Notes: generated by a model from the letters alone, not told the origin. A stretch of 64,000 bases of DNA from Porphyromonadaceae bacterium W3.11 (GCA_030434245.1 JAUISX010000002.1:434001-498000), one strand, 5' to 3'; numbered from the stretch's first letter, positions 1-10,062 are shown. Translations and numbers: made by a program.

Positions 1-1194
1 TATATTGGTTAGGTGCATTTCATCACCTAGAATCACGGTCTCGTTGGCGTCTAATTCTACATCTAATTCTCCCCCGTAGTTTTCAACCCTTAAGCTAAAT
101 ATCCCTGTGACAGAAAGTACCAACTCTTCTATGTCAACTTCCTTCCTCTTGAGTTTGATCTTATCCTTATCAAAGAAGGACATCTGCAGTACCTTATCAA
201 TGAGTAGGTCCAGTCGTTTGCCCTCTGACATAATCGAGAATAAGACGCGCTCGCGGCTTTCATCATTCTCTAGCATGGTAGGGTCACTTAGCATCTGGCT
301 GGAGAGCATAATGGTGCTGACTGGTGTCCTTAGCTCGTGGGTCATATTATTGATAAAGTCATTTCGTAGCTCTTCTATCTTCTTTTGCCTAAATAGAGAT
401 ACGATTGTAAATATAAATATGAGTAAGAGTAGTACCGAAAAGATAATGCTAGGTGCTATAAAGTTCATCGAACTAGATATATACTGTCTCTTGCCAGGGA
501 AGTATATTTTTAGGAAATACATCCTTGAAGGGTTATCATTACTGAATAGCACCTGAGTATAGACTGAGTAGCTATCATCTCTGGGGACTTTTCCCGTACT
601 ATAGAAGACCCTCTGATCCTTATCAACTACCTCATATACATAGGGGATAGTAATGTTAGCCAAGGTGATTTTCTCGGATATATATTCATCTAGCTGCTTT
701 CCAGAAATTCTCTCGTATATTGGTTGGGGTTCATTGTTTCGAACCATCTCCATCGTGAGCTCAAAGATGATAGACTTTACCTCATCAAGTCTCTTCTGCA
801 TCTGATCCATAATAGCCCTCGACGCCGCTTTGAATTGCATGCCCTTCTCTTGGGTATCAATAAGCTTGAGCCCATTTAGAGCGAGTTGTTCATGGTTCAG
901 AAGACTAGAGTCGTTGATATTGAAGGCACTATTTTTTTTCTCTTCCCAGAAGAGCCCTTCACCTCTAAGATCATAGGTCTCTGAGGGGATGTCTAGCTTT
1001 TCAGCAACCAGTCTAGTTAGCTCTGTTCTTTCCACCTCTTTATTGACTTCACTAAGTACATGGCGGACTTCACTATCAAACTGTTCGTTTCGGAAACGAT
1101 AGACAACATTGATGTAATTGATCTGCATATACAGCAAACCAATAAACGCTAGTGCCATAACACCAACGACAAGCCAAAGTGTCCATTTTCTCAT
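1..1194 (-). CDS. Sensor histidine kinase (C-terminus cut by window edge)
   Basis: The minus strand is open from an ATG at 1194 to the window edge. The protein begins MRKWTLWLVV with an N-terminal membrane segment, followed by about 210 residues of putative periplasmic sensor region. A second membrane segment (SIIFSVLLLLIFIFTIVSLF) precedes the dimerisation and phosphoacceptor helix with the H-box MTHELRTPVS, whose histidine is residue 286. The ATP-binding domain has begun (ILGDEMHLTN, an N-box) but most of it lies outside the window. This is a classic two-membrane-segment HisKA kinase that should phosphorylate a response regulator, which would be expected upstream of position 1. The signal it senses is unknown. 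Confidence 0.9.
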   Translation of the reverse strand, partial: MRKWTLWLVVGVMALAFIGLLYMQINYINVVYRFRNEQFDSEVRHVLSEVNKEVERTELTRLVAEKLDIPSETYDLRGEGLFWEEKKNSAFNINDSSLLNHEQLALNGLKLIDTQEKGMQFKAASRAIMDQMQKRLDEVKSIIFELTMEMVRNNEPQPIYERISGKQLDEYISEKITLANITIPYVYEVVDKDQRVFYSTGKVPRDDSYSVYTQVLFSNDNPSRMYFLKIYFPGKRQYISSSMNFIAPSIIFSVLLLLIFIFTIVSLFRQKKIEELRNDFINNMTHELRTPVSTIMLSSQMLSDPTMLENDESRERVLFSIMSEGKRLDLLIDKVLQMSFFDKDKIKLKRKEVDIEELVLSVTGIFSLRVENYGGELDVELDANETVILGDEMHLTNI

Positions 1195-1295
1195 ATCGTA
1201 TGCAAATTACGTATATTCTCTCAATGAATTAACATAATGACTGTTAAATAAATTGAAAAAGGAGGGAGCTCCTCGGGTATATACTTCGTGAGATT

Positions 1296-1949
1296 CTAAG
1301 GGAGTGTCTTTATCGTGACCTTGGGTTGGGGGATATTGCTTGCTATCGCTAGGACAAACGGATGCTCTGGGAGAAATGACCTTAGGCAAGGCACTTCGTT
1401 GAATGTGTCTATGTATTGGACTTCGATGAGGGCTTGCTTTCGATTATTCTTTATGACGTTTAGCGTCAGGGTATTGATATCCGGAGTGCAGTCTTTTAGT
1501 ACCACTTGCCCACTCATGGTGATGACTTTGTCGGAAAAGGCTTTAAAAGTAGCCTCTTTTGCACTCCAGAGGATAATAGGGTGGAGCTGAAAGGTCTTCA
1601 TAAGAGCAAGTTCAGACTCACTCGCAACACGTCTAATGATGAGGGCTGCTTGTTCTGCGCGCTCCTCAATATCAATCCCGACCCTATAGGTGTTTTCGTA
1701 AATAGCTATTGCCAAGATGTGATCAGAGTGTGATATGGATATACCCAGACCTATATCTTCAGAAAAGATTGGAGACCCATTACTCTGATGGATGATGCCG
1801 ATATTTTGAGGGATTTCAGTAATTACTCCGCTGTTTAGGAGTGCTTCAAGAGTAGATCGTTCGTCACTCCTCTTATTATCTAATCTCTTTTGGATAGGGG
1901 TTAGGTATATGGTTACTTGAGGATCTGCTATTGTCAGATTTAACGGCAT
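1296..1949 (-). CDS. 4'-phosphopantetheinyl transferase, Sfp type
   Basis: This 217-residue protein carries the three signatures of Sfp/AcpS-superfamily transferases: GISISHSD, GIDIEE (Mg-binding acidic residues) and WSAKEATFKA. The family moves the phosphopantetheine arm of CoA onto acyl carrier or peptidyl carrier proteins in the cytoplasm. The ATG at 1949 lies only 5 nt after the gldE stop, so the two genes are probably co-transcribed. In Bacteroidetes a transferase of this type is commonly found beside gldE. The substrate carrier protein cannot be told from the sequence. Confidence 0.88.
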   Translation of the reverse strand: MPLNLTIADPQVTIYLTPIQKRLDNKRSDERSTLEALLNSGVITEIPQNIGIIHQSNGSPIFSEDIGLGISISHSDHILAIAIYENTYRVGIDIEERAEQAALIIRRVASESELALMKTFQLHPIILWSAKEATFKAFSDKVITMSGQVVLKDCTPDINTLTLNVIKNNRKQALIEVQYIDTFNEVPCLRSFLPEHPFVLAIASNIPQPKVTIKTLP

Positions 1950-1954
1950 CGTAT

Positions 1955-3298
1955 TTACTTCTTTTCGTGAAGATTGTCCTTTATTGGCGCTCGCTTAAAT
2001 TGTATTTTGCTGATTCTACGTCGTCCCATTTCTGTGACCTTGAACTCATGCCCATCCATTGTTATCACCTCACCCACAGTCGGAAAGTCCCCCTTGATCT
2101 CTAGGAGAAGTCCACCTAAGGTGTCTGCCTCATCCATTTGCTCTAGGATATTGTGATAGTTCTCTAGTTTCGCAGCTCTAAGAAAGTCGAGGATGGATAT
2201 CTTAGCGTCAAAGATATATGTACCATCCTGTTGTACTGTATAAAGCTGTTCTTCGTCAGTGTCGTACTCGTCCTCTATCTCTCCAACGATCTCTTCTAGC
2301 AGATCTTCCATGGTCACGATACCACTTGTACCCCCAAATTCGTCCACCACTATCGCCATGTGTATCTTCTGTTCTCTAAACTCTTCGAGTAGGTTATTGA
2401 CTCGTTTGCTTTCTGGAACGAAGAAGGCACTGCGGATGACCTTTTGCCACTCAAAGTTATCCCCCTCATAAAGGTGAGATAGTAGATCCTTGGCATAGAG
2501 CACCCCTGAGATATTATCTATTCGATCATCATATACAGGCATTCGGCTATACCCTTTCTCGATGATCAGTTTTTTGACTTCTGGAAAGGAGGTATTTATC
2601 TCAACGGCCGCAACATCCATTCTTGGAGTCATGACCTCGCTGGCTGTTTTTTGGTAAAATCGAACAATCTCATTGAGGAGTCCCTGCTCCTCCTCATTAT
2701 CTGCTGTTAATTCGATAGCCTTTTCGAGGTCTTCATGTGATACCTGCTTCTCCTTATTCCTTATTGGGTCTGTGACCGCCTTCCCGATGTTCACTAGACC
2801 TTTAGTAAATGGATTGAGGAAACGTACTAGGGGTGCCATTAGGAAAACAGTACTCCGAGTACACGTTAGGGCATGGTTCTGAAAGTACACCTTTGGCATG
2901 ATCTCGCTAAAGTATAGGAGTATCGCCGTGATGCCAATGACCTGTACTACAAAGCCCATAACTGGAGCATTTGAGAAATCAAATGTGTTACTCACCACGT
3001 AGCTGAGAAGCATGGTGATGAAGATATTTACAAAGTTATTGCCGATTAGGATGGTTCCTAATAGGTACTCTGAATTAGCTAAAAGATCTAGAATATCTCT
3101 GTCTTTCTTGCTATCACTACTTTTAAGTTCCTCTAGTTCATTGGGACGTAGGGAAAAATATGCGACCTCACTACCGCTGAAGTAGGCACTTGCTACAATA
3201 GATAAGATCGCTAAAATAAGTGCTATGACTGTGGTAGTAGTGAGAGGGAGTACCTCAACACCTGCTAATAGTGTACTAAAATAACTAGGGTCGTCCAA
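1955..3298 (-). CDS. gldE: GldE-like CNNM/CBS/CorC-domain membrane protein
   Basis: The 447-residue protein has an N-terminal four-helix DUF21 (CNNM) membrane domain, with helices near [17 protein letters not shown] and [16 protein letters not shown] pair of CBS domains follows ([11 protein letters not shown] and [20 protein letters not shown]), then a C-terminal CorC/HlyC domain ([18 protein letters not shown]). This is the architecture of the gliding-associated GldE family and of CorC/YfjD-type divalent cation exporters. GldE was named in gliding Flavobacteria, but non-gliding Bacteroidales keep it, so a role in gliding should not be assumed here. It is the first gene of a likely two-gene operon with the phosphopantetheinyl transferase. 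Confidence 0.88.
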   Translation of the reverse strand: MDDPSYFSTLLAGVEVLPLTTTTVIALILAILSIVASAYFSGSEVAYFSLRPNELEELKSSDSKKDRDILDLLANSEYLLGTILIGNNFVNIFITMLLSYVVSNTFDFSNAPVMGFVVQVIGITAILLYFSEIMPKVYFQNHALTCTRSTVFLMAPLVRFLNPFTKGLVNIGKAVTDPIRNKEKQVSHEDLEKAIELTADNEEEQGLLNEIVRFYQKTASEVMTPRMDVAAVEINTSFPEVKKLIIEKGYSRMPVYDDRIDNISGVLYAKDLLSHLYEGDNFEWQKVIRSAFFVPESKRVNNLLEEFREQKIHMAIVVDEFGGTSGIVTMEDLLEEIVGEIEDEYDTDEEQLYTVQQDGTYIFDAKISILDFLRAAKLENYHNILEQMDEADTLGGLLLEIKGDFPTVGEVITMDGHEFKVTEMGRRRISKIQFKRAPIKDNLHEKK

Positions 3299-3354
3299 AG
3301 TTGATACTGAATTTTAGATAAAAGTTAACTGCCTTTTTTTTATTGGCTGTCAGG

Positions 3355-4398
3355 TTAATCTCTGTCTTGTTTCCCAATTAGATACTCAGAGATAGCCTCT
3401 ATGATTAGTTCGTTTGCTCTCGCGTTGGAGAAGCCACAGATGCGGATTTCGTTATCTTTCAGATCAATGTCGTCAGAAGCAATCCCTACCTTGATACTGT
3501 ATTTGCTAAGGAGGAACTTAGAGAGCTCATCGGCAGTACCCACCTCTAGCTGTAGAATGAAGAAAGGTGGAGCTCCATATAAAATAGTAACGCCATCTAG
3601 CTTATTTAGTTCGTCAGCAAGGTCCAAAGAGTCTCTTAGCCATTTACGAATAGGTATGGTAAACTGAGCTGGATGAAGGAGGATGTATCTGCTCGCTTCT
3701 ATACCCAGTGTCCCGACACAGCGAGGTGTATAATTCTGGTGAAAGCGTTTGATTCTCTCCTCATTTGCCACCATGTAACCCACACGGAGACCTGGGATAT
3801 TGTATTGTTTCGAAAAAGAAGATACCACGATTAAGTTGGGGTACTTCTTGATGTCAGAAGCCTTGATATTATCTTCCACAACAAAGTTAGCGAGGGAGAG
3901 ATCGACGATAACAATAAGGTCGGGGTGCTCCCTAAGTAAGCTGAGCAGTGAACGTCTGCTAAAGAAACGTCCGTCAGGATTATTTGGGTTGGATAGCCAA
4001 AGCATCTCAACTCCATCAAGCTCTAGCTTGGAGAGTTCCTTTACATCTTCTTGGATACGAACTGTATGCTTCGCACGTGTGAGTGCATGATAGAATTCTT
4101 TGTTCGTAGGCGGCAAAACTAGAGATACGGCTGACGGTGTAAGTCCAGCAATAAGGTGTAGAGCACCAGTAGCCCCATCTGTGACCATAACCTCATTCTC
4201 TCCAACCTCAAGTCGGCGTGATAATAGCCGAACGAGAGTCTCCGCTTCTCGCTCTGGATAATGAGAAATAAGGTCCATATGGTCCACTAAGTGAGCCTTT
4301 AGTTTTTCTAAATCACCCCCCTGCCATTGGGTATTCCCAAAATTGTATTTTATCGCATGGTTGTCAACGATCTTTCCCTTGCCTTTTTTCTGTATCAT
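3355..4398 (-). CDS. PLP-dependent aminotransferase, class I/II (HisC/CobD-like)
   Basis: The 347-residue protein shows the fold-type I PLP signature. TDGATGALH binds the cofactor phosphate, SNPNNPDG is the conserved Asn-Pro motif, and SSFSKQYNIPGLRVGY contains the Schiff-base lysine. A late GFSNAR segment supplies the carboxylate-binding arginine. Length and motif spacing fit histidinol-phosphate aminotransferases and threonine-phosphate decarboxylases (CobD). No histidine or cobalamin genes lie nearby to decide between them. The ATG at 4398 sits about 50 nt downstream of a TATCTTTG element. I would annotate it only as an aminotransferase or decarboxylase of this class. Confidence 0.85.
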   Translation of the reverse strand: MIQKKGKGKIVDNHAIKYNFGNTQWQGGDLEKLKAHLVDHMDLISHYPEREAETLVRLLSRRLEVGENEVMVTDGATGALHLIAGLTPSAVSLVLPPTNKEFYHALTRAKHTVRIQEDVKELSKLELDGVEMLWLSNPNNPDGRFFSRRSLLSLLREHPDLIVIVDLSLANFVVEDNIKASDIKKYPNLIVVSSFSKQYNIPGLRVGYMVANEERIKRFHQNYTPRCVGTLGIEASRYILLHPAQFTIPIRKWLRDSLDLADELNKLDGVTILYGAPPFFILQLEVGTADELSKFLLSKYSIKVGIASDDIDLKDNEIRICGFSNARANELIIEAISEYLIGKQDRD

Positions 4399-4450
4399 CT
4401 CAAGAACATCAATTCTTATATAATGGTGTATATACTAATTATATCTTGCA

Positions 4451-4458
4451 CAAAGATA
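4451..4458 (-). promoter_or_regulatory. Probable -7 element of the aminotransferase promoter
   Basis: Read on the minus strand the sequence is TATCTTTG, a full match to the Bacteroidetes -7 consensus TAnnTTTG. It lies about 50 nt upstream of the ATG at 4398. The upstream TTTG-type -33 element is imperfect. Confidence 0.5.
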
Positions 4459-4725
4459 CTCAAAAGTCCTAATAACTTGAAATCTTTGTATTTCATGTGA
4501 TGTAAAAATGATTTATTGTGCTAGCTCTTATTTTTCGTGTCGCAGGGGTGGGTAGATTTTTGATGTTTTTAGAGCTTTTTTATGTTTGCTTGATGGAGTG
4601 TGTTTTCTCTTGTGTTTAGGAGGTCATCCCTTTGTTAATACCGATTGTTAGAGTGTTGAAAGTAAGCCTATATAATATGTGTCAGGCCGTCCAAGGTAGA
4701 TCTCAACTTTAGGGCTTATGAATAA

Positions 4726-4757
4726 TTTGGATGTTTGCTATTTATTCTGTACCTTTG
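4726..4757 (+). promoter_or_regulatory. Main promoter of the str/S10/spc/alpha ribosomal supercluster
   Basis: TTTG at 4726-4729 and TACCTTTG at 4750-4757 are separated by 20 nt. This matches the known Bacteroidetes sigma consensus (TTTG, 19-21 nt, TAnnTTTG) in both elements. Transcription should start near 4764, giving an rpsL leader of roughly 65 nt. No equally good promoter is seen before the other large gene blocks, so this probably drives most of the supercluster. Confidence 0.8.
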
Positions 4758-4772
4758 CCACTCGAAAAGGCG

Positions 4773-4791
4773 TGCTTCAGTTTTTGAAGCA
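4773..4791 (+). promoter_or_regulatory. Stem-loop in the rpsL leader
   Basis: TGCTTCA (4773-4779) pairs with TGAAGCA (4785-4791) around a GTTTT loop. It sits about 10 nt after the predicted transcription start and 37 nt before the rpsL ATG. It is too far from the start codon to be a simple ribosome block. It may stabilise the mRNA or serve a regulator; this is inference. Confidence 0.45.
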
Positions 4792-4828
4792 TACTGAAAT
4801 GGAATTTTAAAAAACGAGAGAGTATAAA

Positions 4829-5212
4829 ATGCCAACTATTCAACAATTAGTCCGCAAGGGTCGTACAACAATTGAGGAGAAGGGTAAGAGCCCTGCTCTT
4901 GAGAGTTGCCCACAGCGTAGAGGGGTTTGTGTGCGTGTGTATACCACAACGCCTAAGAAGCCTAACTCAGCTATGCGTAAAGTGGCTCGTGTTCGTCTAA
5001 CCAATGGTAAGGAGGTTAACTCCTATATCCCAGGTGAGGGACATAACCTACAGGAACACTCAATTGTGCTTGTGCGTGGTGGTCGTGTGAAAGACCTTCC
5101 TGGTGTTCGTTATCACATTGTACGTGGTACATTGGATGCTTCAGGTGTTAATGGTAGAACACAGCGCCGTAGCAAGTATGGAGTAAAGCGACCAAAGGAC
5201 GCTAAGAAGTAA
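4829..5212 (+). CDS. rpsL: Ribosomal protein S12 (uS12)
   Basis: The 127-residue protein has the highly conserved uS12 core [20 protein letters not shown] and the loop [14 protein letters not shown]12 sits at the decoding centre of the 30S subunit and controls accuracy. The KPNS lysine, a classic streptomycin-resistance position, is the unmutated lysine here. It is the first gene of the supercluster. The next gene, rpsG, is an unusual 558 nt away. The upstream ribosome binding region is A-rich, as is usual in Bacteroidetes. Confidence 0.98.
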   Translation: MPTIQQLVRKGRTTIEEKGKSPALESCPQRRGVCVRVYTTTPKKPNSAMRKVARVRLTNGKEVNSYIPGEGHNLQEHSIVLVRGGRVKDLPGVRYHIVRGTLDASGVNGRTQRRSKYGVKRPKDAKK

Positions 5213-5770
5213 AAAACGAGCCTGTGTTTGGCTCGTGGGGTGAGAGGGGCCGATGTCGGTAGCAGTGGAAATCGACGTTAGAGGTGGATGAAAAATTGCT
5301 GAAATGGTGGCGGGTAAATTACTGCATATTACCCCTTGGAAGGCCATAGCTAACTAAGTGTAGCACGGTGCCACTATAGTATCTGAAGCTCATTCCGTTA
5401 AGGCGGAGTGTCACCAGTATCTCGGAGGAAGTCCTCCAGATAAGCATTTTTGCTTGGTGGAGCGGGTCGTTTGAATTGGACTAGCTAAGTGGATGAGAAG
5501 ACGTATCTAGAGAAGATGCCTCCATACTTCTGGATGGCTTGCTTCAAAAATCGTAGTATTGCTCAATGAGGTGGATACATTTTTAAATGTGAAGCCTTCA
5601 ATTCAGAGCGAATGATAGATAATCAACGCGTGTAAAAAAGACCTCTTCCGAAGGAGGCTTGCCAAGTTTGTCTGCTTTGCTGTTAACATTACATTAACGG
5701 AATGGGTGTAGTGGGCGATGTAAGAGCTTGGAAATGCTAGAGGAGTGGGGAAGTACTTTTTGATGTTAAT
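5213..5770 (+). other. 558-nt structured spacer between rpsL and rpsG (candidate RNA or leader)
   Basis: No plausible ORF fills this gap, yet it is G-rich and dense in short hairpins. Examples are ACGAGCC/GGCTCGT just after the rpsL stop, GGGTAA/TTACCC near 5310-5335, CATTCCG/CGGAGTG near 5390-5410, GGAGG/CCTCC near 5425-5437, AAGCA/TGCTT near 5442-5455, ACATTT/AAATGT near 5577-5590 and CCTC/GAGG near 5642-5657. None is followed by a T-run, so none looks like a terminator. Its position suggests a cotranscribed regulatory element for S7 and EF-G, or an embedded non-coding RNA. I could not match it to a group I or II intron, RNase P RNA, tmRNA or a known riboswitch. Confidence 0.55.
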
Positions 5771-6247
5771 ATGAGAAAAGCAAAACCAAAAAAGAGACAG
5801 GTGCTACCTGATCCAGTTTTTAACGATGTTTCGGTAACGAGATTTGTTAATCACATGATGTATGATGGAAAGAAGAATCTTTCCTTCGACATCTTTTATA
5901 CTGCACTTGAGATCGTGAAGAATAAGTTGCCTAATGAGGAGAAGACTCCTCTAGAGATATGGAAAGTAGCTCTAGAGAATATTACTCCTCAAGTAGAAGT
6001 GAAGACTCGCCGTATTGGTGGAGCAAACTTCCAGGTGCCAACAGAGATCCGAGCTGAGAGAAAAGAGTCTATCTCAATGAAGAACTTGATTCTCTTTGCT
6101 AGAAAAAGAGGCGGTAAGACTATGGCTGATAAGCTATCTGCAGAGATCGTAGATGCTTATAATCAACAAGGTGGTGCCTTTAGACGTAAAGAGGACATGC
6201 ATCGTATGGCTGAAGCTAACCGTGCATTCGCTCACTTCAGATTCTAA
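5771..6247 (+). CDS. rpsG: Ribosomal protein S7 (uS7)
   Basis: The 158-residue protein starts MRKAKPKKR and has the uS7 family body ([37 protein letters not shown], ending [15 protein letters not shown]). S7 nucleates assembly of the 30S head and lines the E site. In E. coli it also represses its own operon by binding the rpsL-rpsG spacer. That is relevant here because the spacer is much longer and more structured than usual. It is followed after 28 nt by fusA. Confidence 0.98.
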   Translation: MRKAKPKKRQVLPDPVFNDVSVTRFVNHMMYDGKKNLSFDIFYTALEIVKNKLPNEEKTPLEIWKVALENITPQVEVKTRRIGGANFQVPTEIRAERKESISMKNLILFARKRGGKTMADKLSAEIVDAYNQQGGAFRRKEDMHRMAEANRAFAHFRF

Positions 6248-6275
6248 TTATTAGAGAGAAAGGTTAATTAAAACA

Positions 6276-8399
6276 ATGGCTAACAAGACACATCTAGAGC
6301 TAACAAGAAACATCGGTATCATGGCGCACATCGATGCCGGTAAAACTACTACTTCAGAACGTATCCTTTTCTATACTGGTCTTACACATAAGATCGGTGA
6401 GGTGCATGATGGAGCTGCTACTATGGACTGGATGGAGCAGGAGCAGGAGCGTGGTATTACTATTACCAGTGCTGCTACTACTACCTTCTGGAACTATGGA
6501 AATAACAAGTATAAAATTAATCTTATTGACACTCCGGGACACGTTGACTTTACAGTAGAAGTTGAGCGTTCTTTGCGTGTGCTTGATGGTACAGTTGCTG
6601 CATTTTGTGCAGTAAGTGGTGTGCAGCCACAGAGTGAGACCGTATGGCGTCAGGCTGATAAATATCATGTCCCACGTATCGCTTATGTTAATAAAATGGA
6701 CCGTAGCGGTGCAAACTTCTACGAAGTGGTACGTCAAATAAAGGATATGCTAGGTTCGAACGCTGTGCCTATTCAGGTGCCAATTGGTGCTGAAGAGACT
6801 TTTAAGGGCGTTGTCGACCTTGTTTCAATGAAGGCGATTGTCTGGAATGATGAAACCATGGGTGCTGAATATGACGTAGAGGAGATTCCTGCTGATGTCA
6901 TCGATGATGCTAATGAATGGCGTGAGAAATTACTAGAAAGTCTAGCAGAGGTTGATGAGAACTTAATGGAGAAGTTCTTCGATGATCCTAGCTCTATTAC
7001 AGAAGAGGAGATTCGTGCAGCACTTCGTAAGGGAACTCTTTCTATGGAGATCAATCCTGTAATGTGTGGATCTTCATTTAAGAACAAGGGTGTGCAGACA
7101 CTTCTAGATGCTGTTTGTGCTTATTTACCAAGTCCTTTAGATACACCAGAGATTAAGGGTACTGATCCTGATGATGAGACTGTCGAGCTGACTCGTATGG
7201 TTGACGAAGATGAGCCTTTGTGTGCATTAGCATTTAAGATTGCTACTGACCCATATGTAGGTCGTCTATGTTTCTTCCGTGTATATTCGGGACACCTCGA
7301 TGCTGGTAGCTATGTGTACAATAGCCGCTCTGGTAAGAAAGAGCGTATCAGCCGTCTGTTCCAGATGCACTCCAATAAGCAAAATCCAATGGAGAAAATC
7401 AACGTTGGAGATATTGGTGCAGGTGTAGGCTTTAAGGATATTCGTACTGGTGATACTCTTTGTGCTGAAGAAGCTCCTATCACATTGGAAAGTATAGACT
7501 TCCCAGATCCTGTGATCGGTATAGCTGTAGAGCCAAAGACTCAGAAGGATATGGATAAGCTGGGTATGGGACTTGCTAAGTTGGCAGAAGAGGATCCAAC
7601 ATTTACTGTTAAGACCAATGAGGATACTGGTCAGACTGTTATTAGTGGTATGGGTGAACTTCACCTTGAGATCATTATTGATCGTCTGAGAAGAGAATTT
7701 AAGGTTGAGTGTAACCAGGGTCGTCCACAAGTTAGCTACAAAGAAGCTATCTCTCAGCCTGTTGAAATGCGTGAAGTTTACAAACGTCAGACAGGTGGTA
7801 GAGGTAAGTTTGCAGATATCATCTTCCGTATGGAGCCTGCAGATAAGGACTTTGAGGGTGAACTTCAATTCATTGATGAGGTTAAGGGAGGTAATATTCC
7901 TCGTGAATATATCCCAAGTGTTCAGAAGGGATTTGAACGTGCTATGAAGAGTGGTGTACTCGCTGGTTATCCTTTGGATAGCTTGAAGGTAACCCTTATC
8001 GATGGTAGTTATCACCCAGTGGACTCTGATCAGCTTTCATTTGAAGTTTGTGCAATGCAAGGCTTTAAGAACGCTAGTGAAAAGGCTGGTCCTGTATTAC
8101 TAGAACCAATCATGCAGGTTGAGGTAGTAACTCCAGAAGAAAGCATGGGTGACGTGATCGGTGACCTCAATAAGAGACGCGGTCAAGTAGAAGGTATGGA
8201 AAGTCATCGTAATGGTGCACGTATTGTGAAAGCTAAGACTCCACTAAGTGAGATGTTTGGCTACGTGACAGCTCTCCGTACAATTACTTCTGGTAGAGCA
8301 ACAAGTACAATGACTTTCAGCCATTTCGAAGAAATGTCTACAAGTATTGCTAAGGCAGTCTTGGAGGAAGTCGATGGACGTGCTGATCTACTTAAATAA
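6276..8399 (+). CDS. fusA: Translation elongation factor G
   Basis: The 707-residue GTPase has the G1 loop AHIDAGKTT, the switch II motif DTPGHVDF and the NKMD specificity motif. The remaining EF-G domains follow, including the domain III segment [14 protein letters not shown] and the domain IV/V region [24 protein letters not shown] drives translocation of tRNA and mRNA on the ribosome and, with RRF, ribosome recycling. Its place between rpsG and rpsJ without tuf is a normal Bacteroidetes arrangement. Length and motifs are complete. Confidence 0.98.
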   Translation: MANKTHLELTRNIGIMAHIDAGKTTTSERILFYTGLTHKIGEVHDGAATMDWMEQEQERGITITSAATTTFWNYGNNKYKINLIDTPGHVDFTVEVERSLRVLDGTVAAFCAVSGVQPQSETVWRQADKYHVPRIAYVNKMDRSGANFYEVVRQIKDMLGSNAVPIQVPIGAEETFKGVVDLVSMKAIVWNDETMGAEYDVEEIPADVIDDANEWREKLLESLAEVDENLMEKFFDDPSSITEEEIRAALRKGTLSMEINPVMCGSSFKNKGVQTLLDAVCAYLPSPLDTPEIKGTDPDDETVELTRMVDEDEPLCALAFKIATDPYVGRLCFFRVYSGHLDAGSYVYNSRSGKKERISRLFQMHSNKQNPMEKINVGDIGAGVGFKDIRTGDTLCAEEAPITLESIDFPDPVIGIAVEPKTQKDMDKLGMGLAKLAEEDPTFTVKTNEDTGQTVISGMGELHLEIIIDRLRREFKVECNQGRPQVSYKEAISQPVEMREVYKRQTGGRGKFADIIFRMEPADKDFEGELQFIDEVKGGNIPREYIPSVQKGFERAMKSGVLAGYPLDSLKVTLIDGSYHPVDSDQLSFEVCAMQGFKNASEKAGPVLLEPIMQVEVVTPEESMGDVIGDLNKRRGQVEGMESHRNGARIVKAKTPLSEMFGYVTALRTITSGRATSTMTFSHFEEMSTSIAKAVLEEVDGRADLLK

Positions 8400-8436
8400 G
8401 ACAAAGGTATAATATCAATATATCCGACTGTAGTAT

Positions 8437-8748
8437 ATGAATCAAGTGATTAGAATCAAGATTAAGTCTTATGACCATGCTCTGGTCGATAAGTCTGCTG
8501 AGAAGATCGTAAAGGCTGTGGAGCCAACCGGCGTAATTGTACGAGGTCCAATTCCACTTCCAACTCATAGACGTATCTTCACAGTGAATCGCTCAACTTT
8601 TGTTAATAAGAAAAGTCGTGAGCAGTTCGAACTAAGCACCTACAAACGTCTGATTGATATCGTGAATGCCGGTACTGCTACTGTGGATGCTCTAGCTCGT
8701 CTAGAGCTCCCTAGTGGTGTCGAGATCGAGATCAAGACAGATATTTAA
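8437..8748 (+). CDS. rpsJ: Ribosomal protein S10 (uS10)
   Basis: The 103-residue protein has typical uS10 motifs ([42 protein letters not shown]). S10 is a 30S head protein. In many bacteria it also doubles as NusE, the anchor between NusG/NusA and the ribosome in transcription antitermination. It opens the S10 block and lies 37 nt after fusA. No separate promoter is visible. Confidence 0.97.
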   Translation: MNQVIRIKIKSYDHALVDKSAEKIVKAVEPTGVIVRGPIPLPTHRRIFTVNRSTFVNKKSREQFELSTYKRLIDIVNAGTATVDALARLELPSGVEIEIKTDI

Positions 8749-8801
8749 TGGTGAGAGAGTAGTAAGAGTATAATATTGTGTAACAATAAGTTAAGACTGA
8801 A

Positions 8802-9419
8802 ATGCCAGGATTAATAGGAAAAAAAATCGGAATGACTTCCGTTTTCAGTGCCGAGGGGAAGAATATCCCATGCACTGTTATCGAATTAGGTCCTTGTGTG
8901 GTTACTCAGGTTAAAACAAAGGAAGTGGATGGCTATGATGCACTCCAGTTGGGCTTCGAAGACAAGAAAGAGAAGCATACAACTAAAGCACAGGCTGGTC
9001 ACTTTAAGAAATCTGGCGTAGCACCCAAGAGATACTTGGCCGAGTTCACGAACTTTTCTGATGATTACAAGCTAGGTGATGAACTTACCGTAGCCCTACT
9101 TGAAGGTATCCGTTATGTGGATGTCGTAGGTGTAAGTAAGGGTAAGGGATTCCAAGGTGTAGTTAAACGTCATGGATTCCATGGAGTAGGAGAGACTACT
9201 CACGGACAGAAAAATAGAGCTCGTCACCCAGGATCAATTGGTGAAAGTTCATACCCTTCTAAAGTTTTTAAGGGTATGAGAATGGCTGGGCAAGATGGAA
9301 ACCGTAGAGTGACTGTTCAAAACCTAGAAGTGATTAAAGTAATGCCTGAGCACAATGTGCTACTTTTAAAGGGTAGCGTGCCAGGACCAAAGGGTGCCGT
9401 CATATTTGTAGAGATTTAA
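8802..9419 (+). CDS. rplC: Ribosomal protein L3 (uL3)
   Basis: The 205-residue protein begins [15 protein letters not shown]. It contains the L3 loop that reaches toward the peptidyl transferase centre ([51 protein letters not shown]). It is an early-assembly 50S protein that binds domains II and VI of 23S rRNA. Only 7 nt separate its stop from rplD, which suggests tight coupling. Confidence 0.97.
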   Translation: MPGLIGKKIGMTSVFSAEGKNIPCTVIELGPCVVTQVKTKEVDGYDALQLGFEDKKEKHTTKAQAGHFKKSGVAPKRYLAEFTNFSDDYKLGDELTVALLEGIRYVDVVGVSKGKGFQGVVKRHGFHGVGETTHGQKNRARHPGSIGESSYPSKVFKGMRMAGQDGNRRVTVQNLEVIKVMPEHNVLLLKGSVPGPKGAVIFVEI

Positions 9420-9426
9420 GTGTAAC

Positions 9427-10062
9427 ATGGAACTGAATGTAATGAACATAAACGGTCAGGAGACCGGACGAAAGGTGACCCTAGATGATACCATCTTTGG
9501 AATCGAACCTAATGAGCATGTCATTTACCTCGATGTAAAGCGTTACATGGCTAATAAGAGACAGGGCACCCATAAAACAAAGGAGAGAGCGGAAGTAGCA
9601 TTTAGTACTAGAAAGCTATTTAAGCAAAAAGGTACTGGTGGTGCACGTCGTGGTAGTATTAAGAGTCCTCTACTTAAGGGCGGTGGTACTGTTTTTGGAC
9701 CACGTCCACGTTCTTATGAGCAGAAGATTAATAAGAAAGCTAAGTTGTTAGCTCGTATTTCTGCACTAAGTATGAAGGCTAGAGATAACTCTATTGTAGT
9801 GATCGAGGATATCCAAATGGATGCTCCTAAGACTAAAGCCATGGCTGACATGATGAGTGCTCTTAAGATTACAGATAAGAGAAGCTTATTCCTTATTGAC
9901 GGAATTGAGAACAACAAGAATGTTCTTCTTTCTTTCCGTAACATTCCGAAGACCTCTGTAATGCAGGCTTCTGATGTGAATACATATAAGGTGATGGAAG
10001 CTAATCATCTTGTGATTACCGAGAGTGCCTTAAGTAAGCTTTCTGAGCTCCTTGCTAGATAG
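9427..10062 (+). CDS. rplD: Ribosomal protein L4 (uL4)
   Basis: The 211-residue protein has the conserved uL4 tunnel loop (KLFKQKGTGGARRGSIKSPL, GGTVFGPRPRSYEQKINKK) and a C-terminal globular domain. L4 lines the nascent-peptide exit tunnel. In E. coli it represses the S10 operon by a leader RNA, but I see no obvious counterpart before rpsJ here. Two in-frame methionines near the start (MELNVMNING) make the exact start slightly uncertain; the first lies right behind the rplC stop and is preferred. Confidence 0.97.
   Translation: MELNVMNINGQETGRKVTLDDTIFGIEPNEHVIYLDVKRYMANKRQGTHKTKERAEVAFSTRKLFKQKGTGGARRGSIKSPLLKGGGTVFGPRPRSYEQKINKKAKLLARISALSMKARDNSIVVIEDIQMDAPKTKAMADMMSALKITDKRSLFLIDGIENNKNVLLSFRNIPKTSVMQASDVNTYKVMEANHLVITESALSKLSELLAR

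Larger units (their letters stand above)
4399..4828. other. Divergent intergenic region between aminotransferase and rpsL
   Basis: The 430-base gap separates a minus-strand gene from the plus-strand ribosomal supercluster. It holds a promoter element for each side (4451-4458 minus, 4726-4757 plus) and the rpsL leader hairpin. The middle (about 4500-4700) is AT-rich, and I see no convincing gene, tRNA or repeat in it. Confidence 0.7.

Noticed and set aside
1207-1389. 60-codon minus-strand ORF overlapping the 3' end of the phosphopantetheinyl transferase
   Set aside because: It overlaps a clear gene in another frame, and the Ser/Pro-rich product resembles no protein.
5425-5440. GGAGGAAGTCC resembling the conserved core of RNase P RNA
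   Set aside because: The RNase P core needs further conserved regions and an end pairing that are not found in the rpsL-rpsG spacer. The motif is explained by a simple hairpin.
5213-5770. Group II or group I intron in the rpsL-rpsG spacer
   Set aside because: No domain V-like hairpin, intron end sequences or P7-type pairing could be seen, and the genes on both sides are intact, so an intron inserted in a gene is not supported.
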